A DNA stretch of 64,000 nucleotides, taken from the NCBI RefSeq assembly GCF_003853645.1, contig NZ_QTPO01000010.1, forward strand, positions 62,001 to 126,000, in the 5' to 3' direction. This stretch comes from Burkholderia sp. Bp9143. Its GTDB lineage: Bacteria > Pseudomonadota > Gammaproteobacteria > Burkholderiales > Burkholderiaceae. Numbering within the stretch: position 1 is the first letter of the stretch; every line of letters starts with the position of its first letter. The notes beneath the pieces are model-generated. The model was not told where the DNA came from, did no database searches, and saw nothing but the letters and a program-made list of their open reading frames with translations. Positions 9,159-17,274 of this stretch are shown piece after piece. A program made the translations under genes and the position numbers.

Positions 9159-10301
9159 TCAGAATTTATGCCGGATGGCAGCCCGCACGACGAGTTGATT
9201 GCCGTTCGACGACACATTGCTCGCGCCCGGCACATACGCGACATCGAGCACGGATCCGGTCGCGTCGCCGCCTGCATGTTGATAGGCACCTTGCAGATAA
9301 AAGTCGGTGCGTTTCGACAGGCTGTAGTCGGCCATGAGCCCGACCGACTGGTAGTTCGGGTGACGCTTGCCGGTCGCCTGGCTCAGCGTGGCGCGCGTGT
9401 AGGTGTACATCGCGCCGGCATATAAAGCCGGCGTGAACTGGTACTTTGCGTTCAGCTCGAAGTTTTGAAAACGAAGATTCGAGGCAGAGGCGCCGGCCGG
9501 CGTAATCGCTCCCACGTACACCGAGCTGACCGGGTTCGCTACGTCGGTGTTGGTATAGGCGAAACCGACGGTCGCGGCAGAAAACGTGTAGTTCACCCCC
9601 GCGCCGAATACCCGCACGCGCGAGCCGATGAAGTTCTGATCGCCGGTGCCGATGGCGCCACCGGCATTCGCCGACGGGTTGTTGGCTTGCAGGTACGCCG
9701 CGGCGACAAGCAGCCCGCCGTTCGCATATTGCGCGCCGACGCTGTACTGCCGGTTATTCGCGAAGTTCGCGTTGTTCGAGAAGCTGTAGGTGCCGCCAAA
9801 CTGAAAACCGGCCAACGCAGGACTCGCGTACTTGACCGTGTTGTTGACGCGAAACGAGTTGTCGGTGTTGTCGTTGTCGTACGGGTGCGAGAACAGATAG
9901 CCCGCCCAGTTTCCGTTGGCTGTCGTCTGCGCGAGAAAGTCGACGAGCGCGTCATATTGCCGGCCCAACGTGACGGCACCATACGTCGGACTGGACAGTC
10001 CAACATATGCTTGGCGACCGAACATGAGACCGCCTTGGCCCAGACGACCATTGTTCACATCGAACCCGTTCTCGAGCGTAAAGACGGCCTTGAGTCCACC
10101 GCCAAGGTCTTCCGATCCCTTCAAGCCCCACCGGCTGCCTTGCGCGTAACCGCTCTGCAACTCGTAAGACTTGCTTCCGACGACGTTCGTCGTGTAGTTG
10201 AAACCTTCGTCGACGATGCCGTAAAGCGTGACGGACGATTGGGCATGGACGGCAGACCCGAGCGTTGCACAGAGCGACGACACCAGCAGCTTTCTTTTCA
10301 T
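9159..10301 (-). CDS. Outer-membrane porin, Burkholderia OmpC-like
   Basis: The 380-residue precursor has a signal peptide ending at AVHAQ and the family start SSVTLYGIVDEG. It goes on with SRWGLKGSEDLGGGLKAVF, the RQAYVGLSSPTYGAVTLGRQYD strand pair, and the C-terminal Phe (AIRHKF) needed for insertion by the BAM complex. This is a 16-strand trimeric general porin for small solutes. The ATG at 10301 has AGGAG upstream. It lies between the M24 gene and the betaine-type binding protein on the same strand, so it probably gives outer-membrane entry for the same nutrient. Two relatives occur at 32172 (intact) and 50227 (broken). Confidence 0.95.
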   Translation of the reverse strand: MKRKLLVSSLCATLGSAVHAQSSVTLYGIVDEGFNYTTNVVGSKSYELQSGYAQGSRWGLKGSEDLGGGLKAVFTLENGFDVNNGRLGQGGLMFGRQAYVGLSSPTYGAVTLGRQYDALVDFLAQTTANGNWAGYLFSHPYDNDNTDNSFRVNNTVKYASPALAGFQFGGTYSFSNNANFANNRQYSVGAQYANGGLLVAAAYLQANNPSANAGGAIGTGDQNFIGSRVRVFGAGVNYTFSAATVGFAYTNTDVANPVSSVYVGAITPAGASASNLRFQNFELNAKYQFTPALYAGAMYTYTRATLSQATGKRHPNYQSVGLMADYSLSKRTDFYLQGAYQHAGGDATGSVLDVAYVPGASNVSSNGNQLVVRAAIRHKF

Positions 10302-10382
10302 TGACGTTATCTCCTCGAAACTCATCAGCATTCACTACATGTCACGCGCGGCCCCGAGCCGGAGCAGCGTCGAGCGGCACGA

Positions 10383-11639
10383 CTACTTCAGCAGCGCGTC
10401 CTCGAACGGGAACAGGGAAAGCAGTTGCGTGCCCGTCTCCGTGACGAGAAGCTGCTGCTCCAGCTTCACGCCCTCCTGCCCCCCTTCTTCGCCGATGTAG
10501 CTTTCGACACACAACGTCATTCCCGGCTGAATCTCGCCGTCGTAGCCCGAAGCACCGAAATCGGCATGGTGGTAGAGGTACGGATATTCGCCCGTCATGC
10601 CGCAGCCATGCGCCGACAGGTAATAGCGGTTCGCGTGATACCGCGCGGGAATGTTCCAGGCCTTGTCGCTGTACTCCTTGAACGTCATGCCCGGCCGAAT
10701 GACTTCGATGTTGTGGTGCACCTGCTCGTGCGCGAGCTTGTAAAGCGTGCGTTGTTCCTCGGTCGGCGCGTCAGGTCCAGCATGGAAGGTGCGCGAGAAG
10801 TCGGAGTAGTAGCCGTGACACCCGACGACATCGGTGTCCAGCGCGATCAGCTGGTTCGCGCCAATGGCGTGACTCGACGTTTCGTGGAACCACGGGTTCG
10901 TGCGGCGGCCGGCGCTCAGCAGGCGCGTTTCCACGTAGTCGCCGTCCTGTGCGATCACCGACTGGTGCAGAACCGACCACAAAGCGTTTTCCGTCATGCC
11001 CGGCCGGATTGCATCGCGCAGCTTGCCGACGGCCGTCTCGGTCGCGCGCAGCGAAGCCACCACGCATTTGAGTTCTTCCGTCGACTTGATCGCGCGCGCC
11101 ATCTCGATCGGCTCCTGCGCATCGACCAGACGCATGCCGCGGGCGGCAAGCGCGATAGCCGTCCCGGCGTTCATGCGCTCGATGCCGACGGTGGGATCGG
11201 GCCCGACAAGTTCGATCAGCGTTGCCGCCATCTCGGCTGCCCAGGCTTGTTCGCGCTGCGCGATCGCCGGGCCGGCCGCGACGAAGCTGGCCGTCGACGA
11301 TGGGCGCACTTCATCGATGGTCTCGAGTCCGGCGGCCAGGTGCTCGCAACCCGTGAACTCGAACAGAATCGTTCGGTGTTCCGTCACGACGAGATACCGC
11401 GACGGCGTGTTGCGCGCGCAGAAGATCTGCATGTTGCGGGCGCCGGTCGCGTACCGGATGTTGACCGGATCGCTGACGATCAATGCGGCAATGTCGCGCT
11501 TTCGCATCTCGGCCCGCACGCGTCCGAGGCGGTACGCGCGCACCGCCCGGAGGTCGATGTCGAGGCCCGTCGACGATTGATCAAGCGCGTGGACATCCGA
11601 GAGGTCCGTGCGTTCGCGATGCCAGTCCAGCGTTGTCAT
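10383..11639 (-). CDS. M24 family protein resembling DMSP lyase DddP
   Basis: The 418-residue protein has a creatinase N-terminal domain (DPVNIRYATGARNMQ) and a pita-bread domain. Candidate metal ligands are Asp268, Asp270, Asp280, His344, Glu379 and Glu394. As I recall the DddP structural work, its ligands are Asp295, 297, 307, His371, Glu406 and 421, a constant shift of 27. The block ETRLLSAGRRTNPWF and the C-terminal PGMTLCVES.IGE.GG also resemble DddP more than Xaa-Pro peptidases. However, DddP's proposed catalytic Asp377 aligns with Gly350 here. So it is a DddP-like M24 enzyme that may cleave DMSP or another betaine-like substrate, or a peptidase. It is divergent from the LysR gene at 11796 and upstream of the porin and betaine-type binding protein. 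Confidence 0.85.
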   Translation of the reverse strand: MTTLDWHRERTDLSDVHALDQSSTGLDIDLRAVRAYRLGRVRAEMRKRDIAALIVSDPVNIRYATGARNMQIFCARNTPSRYLVVTEHRTILFEFTGCEHLAAGLETIDEVRPSSTASFVAAGPAIAQREQAWAAEMAATLIELVGPDPTVGIERMNAGTAIALAARGMRLVDAQEPIEMARAIKSTEELKCVVASLRATETAVGKLRDAIRPGMTENALWSVLHQSVIAQDGDYVETRLLSAGRRTNPWFHETSSHAIGANQLIALDTDVVGCHGYYSDFSRTFHAGPDAPTEEQRTLYKLAHEQVHHNIEVIRPGMTFKEYSDKAWNIPARYHANRYYLSAHGCGMTGEYPYLYHHADFGASGYDGEIQPGMTLCVESYIGEEGGQEGVKLEQQLLVTETGTQLLSLFPFEDALLK

Positions 11640-11795
11640 GGAGGCTTTCCTCTGAGGAACAAATCACTGTGGGTTATGGAAGTACATTCGATCCGGCAGG
11701 CATTTTTTGTAGCCATGCCAGTTGTGAAGGACTTTACGAGTCGAAAATTTCGCTGTACATAGATGAAATCTCATCCACATTGATAACTCCGAGTT
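11640..11795. promoter_or_regulatory. Divergent promoter region, M24 gene / LysR gene
   Basis: This 156-base AT-richer gap separates the M24 gene (minus) from the LysR gene (plus). It contains GATGA-N4-TCATC at 11762-11775, a dyad of the size LysR proteins use, just upstream of the LysR start. Autoregulation and control of the M24 gene from one site is the usual layout. The operator call is tentative. Confidence 0.4.
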
Positions 11796-12755
11796 ATGAA
11801 GAGCCTGCGTCATCGCCTTCCCCCGCTGACCAGCCTCATGTTTTTCGAGGCCGCGGCACGAACACTGAACTTCACACGCGCCGCGGAGGAACTGCACGTC
11901 TCGCAGGCGGCGGTCAGCAAGCAGATCCGGCAGCTGGAAGAGGGATTGGGCTTTTCGCTTTTCGAACGGGTGGGGCGCCGGGTGCAGTTGTCTCCTCGCG
12001 GAGCGCAGCTTCACGGCAAGGTCAGCGCGGCCTTCAATTACCTCGCTGATGCGGTGGACGAGTTGAGCCTGAAGCGAAGCAGTACCGTCGTGACGCTGGC
12101 CGCCAACACGGCGATATCTCACTTCTGGCTCAGCGAGGTGATGAAGGACTTCCGGGATCAAAACCCGAGTTTTGCGGCGAGCATCCGCACGATTACGTCC
12201 GACCACACGTCCGATCTTTTTCACGACAGCGTGGATATCGCGGTGGTATATGACGCCACTCAGCGCATTGACTGGACCGGCCACCTGCTGTTCGAGGAAG
12301 AGATTTTTCCGGTGGCCAGTCCCGCGTACGTGGAAAGTCATCCTCTGGCGGGTGAAGGTCCCGAAGCATTGCTGTCACAAACGCTTCTCGAGTATGAGCG
12401 TATCGAGCCGAACTGGATCAACTGGGCCGCGTGGTTCGCCTCGCTGGGGATCGAGTCGAAACGCGTGAAGGCAACCGAGTACGGGAACAACTACATCGTT
12501 CTTGTCGATGCGGCCATCCGGGGGCGCGGTGTCACGCTGGGCACGCGATACCTCCTCGACGGCGAGCTGCGAAGCGGAAGACTGGCTCGTCTGTCTTCAG
12601 TCAGCGTGCGCCCCGGCCGCGGGTACTTTCTCATGCGCAACGACCAGCGGCCCAAACGTCCGGAAGTTGAACAGCTGTATGACTGGCTCGCAAGTTACCG
12701 ATCAAGTGAGGAGGATGCGACATCGCGGGGCCACCAAGGAAAGCCGCGAACTTGA
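11796..12755 (+). CDS. LysR-family regulator, GcvA-like
   Basis: The 319-residue regulator has an N-terminal winged helix: LTSLMFFEAAARTLNFTRAAEELHVSQAAVSKQIRQLE is the GcvA-type HTH. The effector domain then shows the GcvA-group pattern VTLAANTAISHFWLS and the DIAVVYD strand. Near 240 it has a GVTLGTRYLLDGEL segment like those of amino-acid-responsive members. It is divergent from the M24/porin/binding-protein genes and most likely controls them in response to their substrate. The ATG has no strong ribosome site, which is common for LysR genes. The last ~15 residues are a polar tail. Confidence 0.9.
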   Translation: MKSLRHRLPPLTSLMFFEAAARTLNFTRAAEELHVSQAAVSKQIRQLEEGLGFSLFERVGRRVQLSPRGAQLHGKVSAAFNYLADAVDELSLKRSSTVVTLAANTAISHFWLSEVMKDFRDQNPSFAASIRTITSDHTSDLFHDSVDIAVVYDATQRIDWTGHLLFEEEIFPVASPAYVESHPLAGEGPEALLSQTLLEYERIEPNWINWAAWFASLGIESKRVKATEYGNNYIVLVDAAIRGRGVTLGTRYLLDGELRSGRLARLSSVSVRPGRGYFLMRNDQRPKRPEVEQLYDWLASYRSSEEDATSRGHQGKPRT

Positions 12756-12994
12756 TGCGTGACCTGAAATCACCTGTCGATCCACTTGTCCGCGCGAAGC
12801 GAACGTTTCGCCGTTGCGACGCACGAGGGCGATCGCCTCCTTGAGGCCTCGGCGATCCGCGAGCCGGCACACCACGCCACGCGCTCTACAGCGTTGAGGT
12901 TTCCGCCACGATCACGACTTCGATCAGCTTCTCAGGGGAAGCCCGTTGCGCAATCCGCACTGCGTACGCCGTCTCTCTCGACACGGACTCCATA
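12756..12994. other. Intergenic region with no supported gene
   Basis: This stretch lies between the converging LysR (plus) and MFS (minus) genes. One minus-strand frame reads RETAYAVRIAQRASPEKLIEV before a stop, which looks protein-like, but it is too short to assign. It could be the tail of a deleted gene. No terminator hairpin with a T-run was seen. Confidence 0.4.
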
Positions 12995-14194
12995 TTACTC
13001 AAGCGCACGGACGATCGATCCCTGCCGCGACCATTTCATCCACATCACACCGACCGCCGCAAGCAGGAGCGGCGGGAGGATCAGGCCAGATACAATCGAC
13101 CACCCGAGCGCACTCAACAGTCCACCGGATATGAACGAACCGATGACCATTGCGCCGAACACGACGAAATCATTGATCGCCTGAACGCGCGGTCCTTCGT
13201 CCGCAGAATGGCAAGCGAGCACCTGCGCCGAGGCGCCGAGAAATCCGAAGTTCCAGCCCGCACCCAGCAGCACCAATGCGCCCCAGAAATGGCCAACGGT
13301 CATGCCACCGATTCCAACGATCGCGGCGAACCCGATCAGCACAAGGCCGGCCAGTGTCACGTTGAGTGCCCCGAAACGGGAAATCAGGCGCCCCGTCACG
13401 AAACTCGGCGCGTACATCGCGATGACATGCAATTCGATACCGTAGTTGGAGTCGGTACGCGAAATCCCGCAGAACTCCATCGCGAGTGGTGCCGATGTCA
13501 TCATGAAGTTCATCATCGTGTAGCTCACGACGCCGCAAAGCATGGCCACGATGAATCGAGGTTGCCGGAGAATCGTTGCCATCGGTCGCCCTCCTCCCGA
13601 ACGCGCGACAGGAGGCCGATGTTCGAATTTCACACCCAACAGTACGACGGCTGACAGTACCGCAGCACCCGAGGCAGCGATATAGGTCACCATGTATGCA
13701 TGAGGCGACCAAAGATTCATCGTCGCCGTCACGAGCTGCGGCCCGAATACACCAGCCGCAACGCCACCGGCCAGAACTGCGGATAGTGCGCGATGGCGGC
13801 TGTCTTCGCTGACGCATTCTGTCGCTGCAAACCGGAACGTCAACACGACAGCCGCATACGCGCCGCCAAACAACATGGCAAGGCAAAACAACCAGAATGA
13901 CGAAATGAACAGTGCGAGCGCCGCGACGAGCCCCGCAATCAAGCCGCATAGATTGCCGAACAGGAAGGCCGCGTGCCGGCCATGGTGACGAGCCAATGCG
14001 CCGACGGGCAGTGTCGCGCTTGCCATACCGATGACAAACACGGAGATCGGTACTGTTGCAAACGCAGGCCTTGGCGCAAGAACGTTGCCGATGATCGCGC
14101 CCGTCGCGTACACGACAGTCGTGTTGGCGCCCGCCAATGCTTGTGCGGCACTCAGGCGCCAGACGGAGGTATCGAGTCTTGAACCAGGCATCAT
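12995..14194 (-). CDS. MFS transporter
   Basis: The 399-residue inner-membrane protein has about 12 hydrophobic segments. Loop 2-3 reads ARHHGRHAAFLFGN, a weakened form of the MFS G-X3-D-R-X-G-R-R/K motif, and the central loop (KFEHRPPVARSGGG) is short. The fold is that of drug or metabolite antiporters, with no motif that names a substrate. Tandem ATGs at 14194 and 14191 give the start; neither has a strong ribosome site. A second, different MFS gene follows on the same strand at 14537. The first residues (SVWRLSAAQALAGANTTVVYATG) match a group of uncharacterised YfcJ/YbfB-like carriers. Confidence 0.85.
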   Translation of the reverse strand: MMPGSRLDTSVWRLSAAQALAGANTTVVYATGAIIGNVLAPRPAFATVPISVFVIGMASATLPVGALARHHGRHAAFLFGNLCGLIAGLVAALALFISSFWLFCLAMLFGGAYAAVVLTFRFAATECVSEDSRHRALSAVLAGGVAAGVFGPQLVTATMNLWSPHAYMVTYIAASGAAVLSAVVLLGVKFEHRPPVARSGGGRPMATILRQPRFIVAMLCGVVSYTMMNFMMTSAPLAMEFCGISRTDSNYGIELHVIAMYAPSFVTGRLISRFGALNVTLAGLVLIGFAAIVGIGGMTVGHFWGALVLLGAGWNFGFLGASAQVLACHSADEGPRVQAINDFVVFGAMVIGSFISGGLLSALGWSIVSGLILPPLLLAAVGVMWMKWSRQGSIVRALE

Positions 14195-14536
14195 GAAGTC
14201 GATCCAGGGCGAATCAAGGATTCATTTAAGTAGCGATTGTGGAAAAGCGACGGCGCACCGCAACGATAGATGCATCAGCCTCGCTTCCAGTGCGAATGGC
14301 AATCCGTGAGTCGGCAATACCCGCACACCAATGAACGCCGGCATCACCGATGCGTCTGCCCCGTGTATGCCGGAGTCTCGCGCGCGAGAAACGATCCGCA
14401 TGACGGGTCCCGCCATTGTCTTTGGCATTCAACGCAGTAACGAGCAACCAAACGCCTCCCTCATCAAAAGAAAAATCCGCGTCGCCAAGATCGGCAGGGG
14501 TCGCGACGGCAATCGCCGCTCCCCGGCGCATCGTTA
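14195..14536. other. Intergenic region between two MFS genes
   Basis: These 342 bases lie between two same-strand transporter genes. A 68-codon minus-strand frame ends at 14222, but it has no ribosome site and no family resemblance. I see no repeat or terminator here. Confidence 0.4.
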
Positions 14537-15757
14537 TCAGGAAACGGCAGATTGCCTGCGGTCTGAACCTGTGCCGACCGGTTGGCCGATTTTCCGCAAT
14601 GCCCATGCCGCGAGCGCCGCAACGATCCCGCCCGCAGCGAGCGGCATATAGGCCCAGCCCCATCGATGAGTCCAGTCGAGCGTTGCCCCGAAGGTCATCG
14701 GGGCGAACGCGCCAGCCCCGAACCCCAGAATCGATCGAATCCCCATGACGCGGCCGAGGTAGGCAGCAGGCACCTCGTCGGTCATCGCGGCCGATAACAC
14801 ACCCGAATCGGCCAGGATGAAGAAACTGCCGATGGCTGCCAAAGCGATCACCCAACCGGGACCCCACTGTTGCGACCAGCCGATCAGCATCGAACATATG
14901 GCGCCAATCGCCCCAACGCAAATCAGCACGCGCGCTCTGCCCAATCGATCGGACAGCGCACCGACGACTCCCGTCGCGATCATGCCGGATAAATGGATGG
15001 TGACACTCACGATCAGACTCGTGGTCATTGCCCCCAGTTTGCTGGGCTGAAGTGCGGTCGCCAGCAACGTCGGAGTCCACGCCCAACTGCCCAACAGTTC
15101 CCAACAGTGCGCCACATAGCCAACAAGAAGACATAGCGACGCAGGGCCAAATACGCGACGCCATTCCATTGGCTCGGAACGTGCTGCCGTCTCGTGTCCG
15201 TGTCGTCGATTCTCTACCCCCTTGAGACCAATCTGACCCAATACCGCCCCGGCCGATGCACCTGTCGCGCACATGGTAAATCCTGCTGCCGGACCATAAG
15301 CGCTGGCCGCCCACATCGAGAAAAAGACGGAAAGGAGATAGCCCAGCGAAGCCGCGGCGAGTATTTGTCCCATTGCGCGACCGCGGTCGGCGGGCGAACT
15401 CAAGTCCGCGACCAGCAGTAGCGCGGGGGCGTAAGCGCCTCCCTGCGTCAGCCCCACCAGCACGATCAAGAGCAATGCGGAATGAGGGGTTCGGGCGAAA
15501 ATCGCGAAGATCACCAACGCAGCGGCACCCGCCCATGTGCAGGCCAAGTACACTCGCCTTGCCCCCAGACCATCGGATAGCCATGCGGTAACCAGCAGCG
15601 CGAATGCGTTGGAGAGATTGAACGCGGTCTGGATGCTTCCGGCAGTCGCGGCGTCCATGTGCCACGCCGAACGCAGTACCGGCAACGCGCCGGCGAATGC
15701 CATCGTGCCCATGCACGTGCCGACACGACTCATGCACAGCAGGAATTGGCGATTCAC
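14537..15757 (-). CDS. MFS transporter
   Basis: The 406-residue carrier has about 12 membrane segments. The loop 2-3 motif is SDGLGARRVYL and the equivalent loop in the second half is GALSDRLGRARVL. The start is GTG at 15757, with GGAGG five to nine bases upstream. It belongs to the broad MFS_1 group that includes organic-acid and drug carriers. It is not closely similar to the MFS gene at 12995, so the two are not a recent duplication. Its neighbours do not fix a substrate; it sits 294 bases downstream of the stop of the sulfur operon's last gene. Confidence 0.88.
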   Translation of the reverse strand: MNRQFLLCMSRVGTCMGTMAFAGALPVLRSAWHMDAATAGSIQTAFNLSNAFALLVTAWLSDGLGARRVYLACTWAGAAALVIFAIFARTPHSALLLIVLVGLTQGGAYAPALLLVADLSSPADRGRAMGQILAAASLGYLLSVFFSMWAASAYGPAAGFTMCATGASAGAVLGQIGLKGVENRRHGHETAARSEPMEWRRVFGPASLCLLVGYVAHCWELLGSWAWTPTLLATALQPSKLGAMTTSLIVSVTIHLSGMIATGVVGALSDRLGRARVLICVGAIGAICSMLIGWSQQWGPGWVIALAAIGSFFILADSGVLSAAMTDEVPAAYLGRVMGIRSILGFGAGAFAPMTFGATLDWTHRWGWAYMPLAAGGIVAALAAWALRKIGQPVGTGSDRRQSAVS

Positions 15758-16051
15758 ATCCGCCTCCGCGTGGCGGTGTACTCGAATCGCCCCGAATGAT
15801 GTGCACGATGACTAGAGTGAGTGCGAGACACGGTAATGGCCAGGAAATTGAAATGCGTGATCAACGGTTGACGGAAGTGTCCGCGTCTCCGATGTTTGGT
15901 CAACGACGTCCGACGGACGCGCTCGCGTACGCTAGCCGGTGAGCCGGCTAGCGCAGCCTGTTGATTTCCACCAAGTCAGCGTGTTCCAAGGACGGCACGG
16001 CATGCTGCATCTCGTGGCTCATCCCGCCCTTGCAGCATCGTTTTCCCTGGA
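15758..16051. other. Intergenic region, no supported gene
   Basis: This gap lies between the MFS gene at 14537 and the desulfinase-like gene, both on the minus strand. I find no gene. A CGCTAGCCGG..CCGGCTAGCG inverted repeat at about 15929-15954 could form a hairpin but has no clear T-run, so a role as terminator of the sulfur operon is only possible. Confidence 0.4.
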
Positions 16052-17257
16052 TCAGGCGTGGCCACCCTGTGCTGCTCGAAGATACCCGTCACGTGTCTGT
16101 GGCAGCTTCATTCCCAGCAGCGTCGACGCGACCTGCGTGCGCAAAATCTGAGCCGTACCACCGGCGATAGTAAACATACGAGCGTCGCGCACGTGTCGCT
16201 CCATCGAATTGTGTCGTCCGTAACCTGACGACCCGTAGAACTGCAGTGCATCGTTCGTGACCTTGTTGGCTGTTTCGGCCGCAAAGATCTTTGCTCGCGC
16301 AGCTTTGTCGATGTCCGGAAAATCGACACCGCTTGAAGCAGCGGAGCGCAGAAGCAACCGGGCCGCTTCCAGCTGGGTCGACATGTCGGCCAACATCCAC
16401 TGCAAGCCCTGGAACTCGGCAATGGGACGTCCGAATTGATGCCTGGACTTCAGGTAGGCCATGCCCTCTTCGAATGCGCCCTGCGCAATACCCAGGGCCA
16501 CGGTCCCGGCGCCGACACGCTGCGCGTTGTAGGCAGTCATCAGCGATGCAAAACCGCGTTTCAGGCCGCCCGGCGGTACCACGAGCATCGACTTGTGAAT
16601 CTGGAGGTCACGGAACTCGAGGTGAGTCTCGGGGATTCCGCGCACCCCCATTGCATATAGCCTCCGTCCCACCACGAGTTCCGCCGGCGAGCGATCATTG
16701 CGCACACAGATGAAAGCACCGATGCCCTGCTCGACACCGTCATCGAACACGCGGGCGAAGATCAGGTGCAGCTTCGATACGCCGCCACCGGTGATCCAGT
16801 ACTTTTCGCCATTGAGGATGTAGTGATCGCCCTTCTTGTCCGCGCGCGTGGTCATCTCGCTGGCAGCGCTGCCGGCGTTCGGCTCCGAGATACAGATCGC
16901 CGGCTTATCTCCCGAGAGAACCAGTTCGGCCGCCAACTTCAGCTGTTCCTCGGTCCCGTACTTCGCGATTGCGCCGATCGCCCCCATGTTGGCCTCGACC
17001 GTGATGCGCCCCATCGTGGCGCACGCCTTGGCCATTTCCTCGATGACGACCACCGTATCGAGGTAAGAAAGCCCACCTCCGCCCATGCTTCTGGGCAAGG
17101 TCATCCCCATGAAACCTGCATCGCGGAGCTGCGTAACATTCGCCCAGGGATACTGCTCCGTAAGGTCCGTCTCTGCAGCCGTCGGCGCAAATGCCGATTG
17201 CGCGAGCTCGCGTGCGCGAGCCTGCAGCTTCAACTGTTCAGGGGTAAGGTGATACAT
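16052..17257 (-). CDS. acd: Acyl-CoA dehydrogenase family, probable 3-sulfinopropionyl-CoA desulfinase
   Basis: The 401-residue flavoprotein has the acyl-CoA dehydrogenase fold, but both places that carry the catalytic Glu in this family are changed. Gln246 (AYNAQRVGA) stands at the isovaleryl-CoA-dehydrogenase-type position. TIAGGTAQ replaces the usual Y-E-G-T-x-Q of medium-chain enzymes. Arg84 (CATMGRITV) is present. As I recall, Arg84 and Gln246 are landmarks of the desulfinase Acd of Advenella mimigardefordensis DPN7, whose sequence this closely resembles from its first residues (MY.LTPEQ). That enzyme converts 3-sulfinopropionyl-CoA to propionyl-CoA and sulfite. The ATG at 17257 has GGGAGG upstream. 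A CaiB-type CoA-transferase gene ends 17 bases upstream and would supply the substrate. Confidence 0.88.
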   Translation of the reverse strand: MYHLTPEQLKLQARARELAQSAFAPTAAETDLTEQYPWANVTQLRDAGFMGMTLPRSMGGGGLSYLDTVVVIEEMAKACATMGRITVEANMGAIGAIAKYGTEEQLKLAAELVLSGDKPAICISEPNAGSAASEMTTRADKKGDHYILNGEKYWITGGGVSKLHLIFARVFDDGVEQGIGAFICVRNDRSPAELVVGRRLYAMGVRGIPETHLEFRDLQIHKSMLVVPPGGLKRGFASLMTAYNAQRVGAGTVALGIAQGAFEEGMAYLKSRHQFGRPIAEFQGLQWMLADMSTQLEAARLLLRSAASSGVDFPDIDKAARAKIFAAETANKVTNDALQFYGSSGYGRHNSMERHVRDARMFTIAGGTAQILRTQVASTLLGMKLPQTRDGYLRAAQGGHA

Positions 17258-17274
17258 GACGCCTCCCAAAATAT

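Noticed and set aside
14226-15806. A 526-codon open frame overlapping the MFS gene at 14537
   Set aside because: It is Arg/Gly-rich, lacks family motifs, and runs in another frame over a clear membrane protein. It is a product of high GC content.
15929-15954. Intrinsic terminator for the sulfur operon
   Set aside because: The inverted repeat is good but has no T-run on the minus strand. It is recorded only as a hairpin in the gap.
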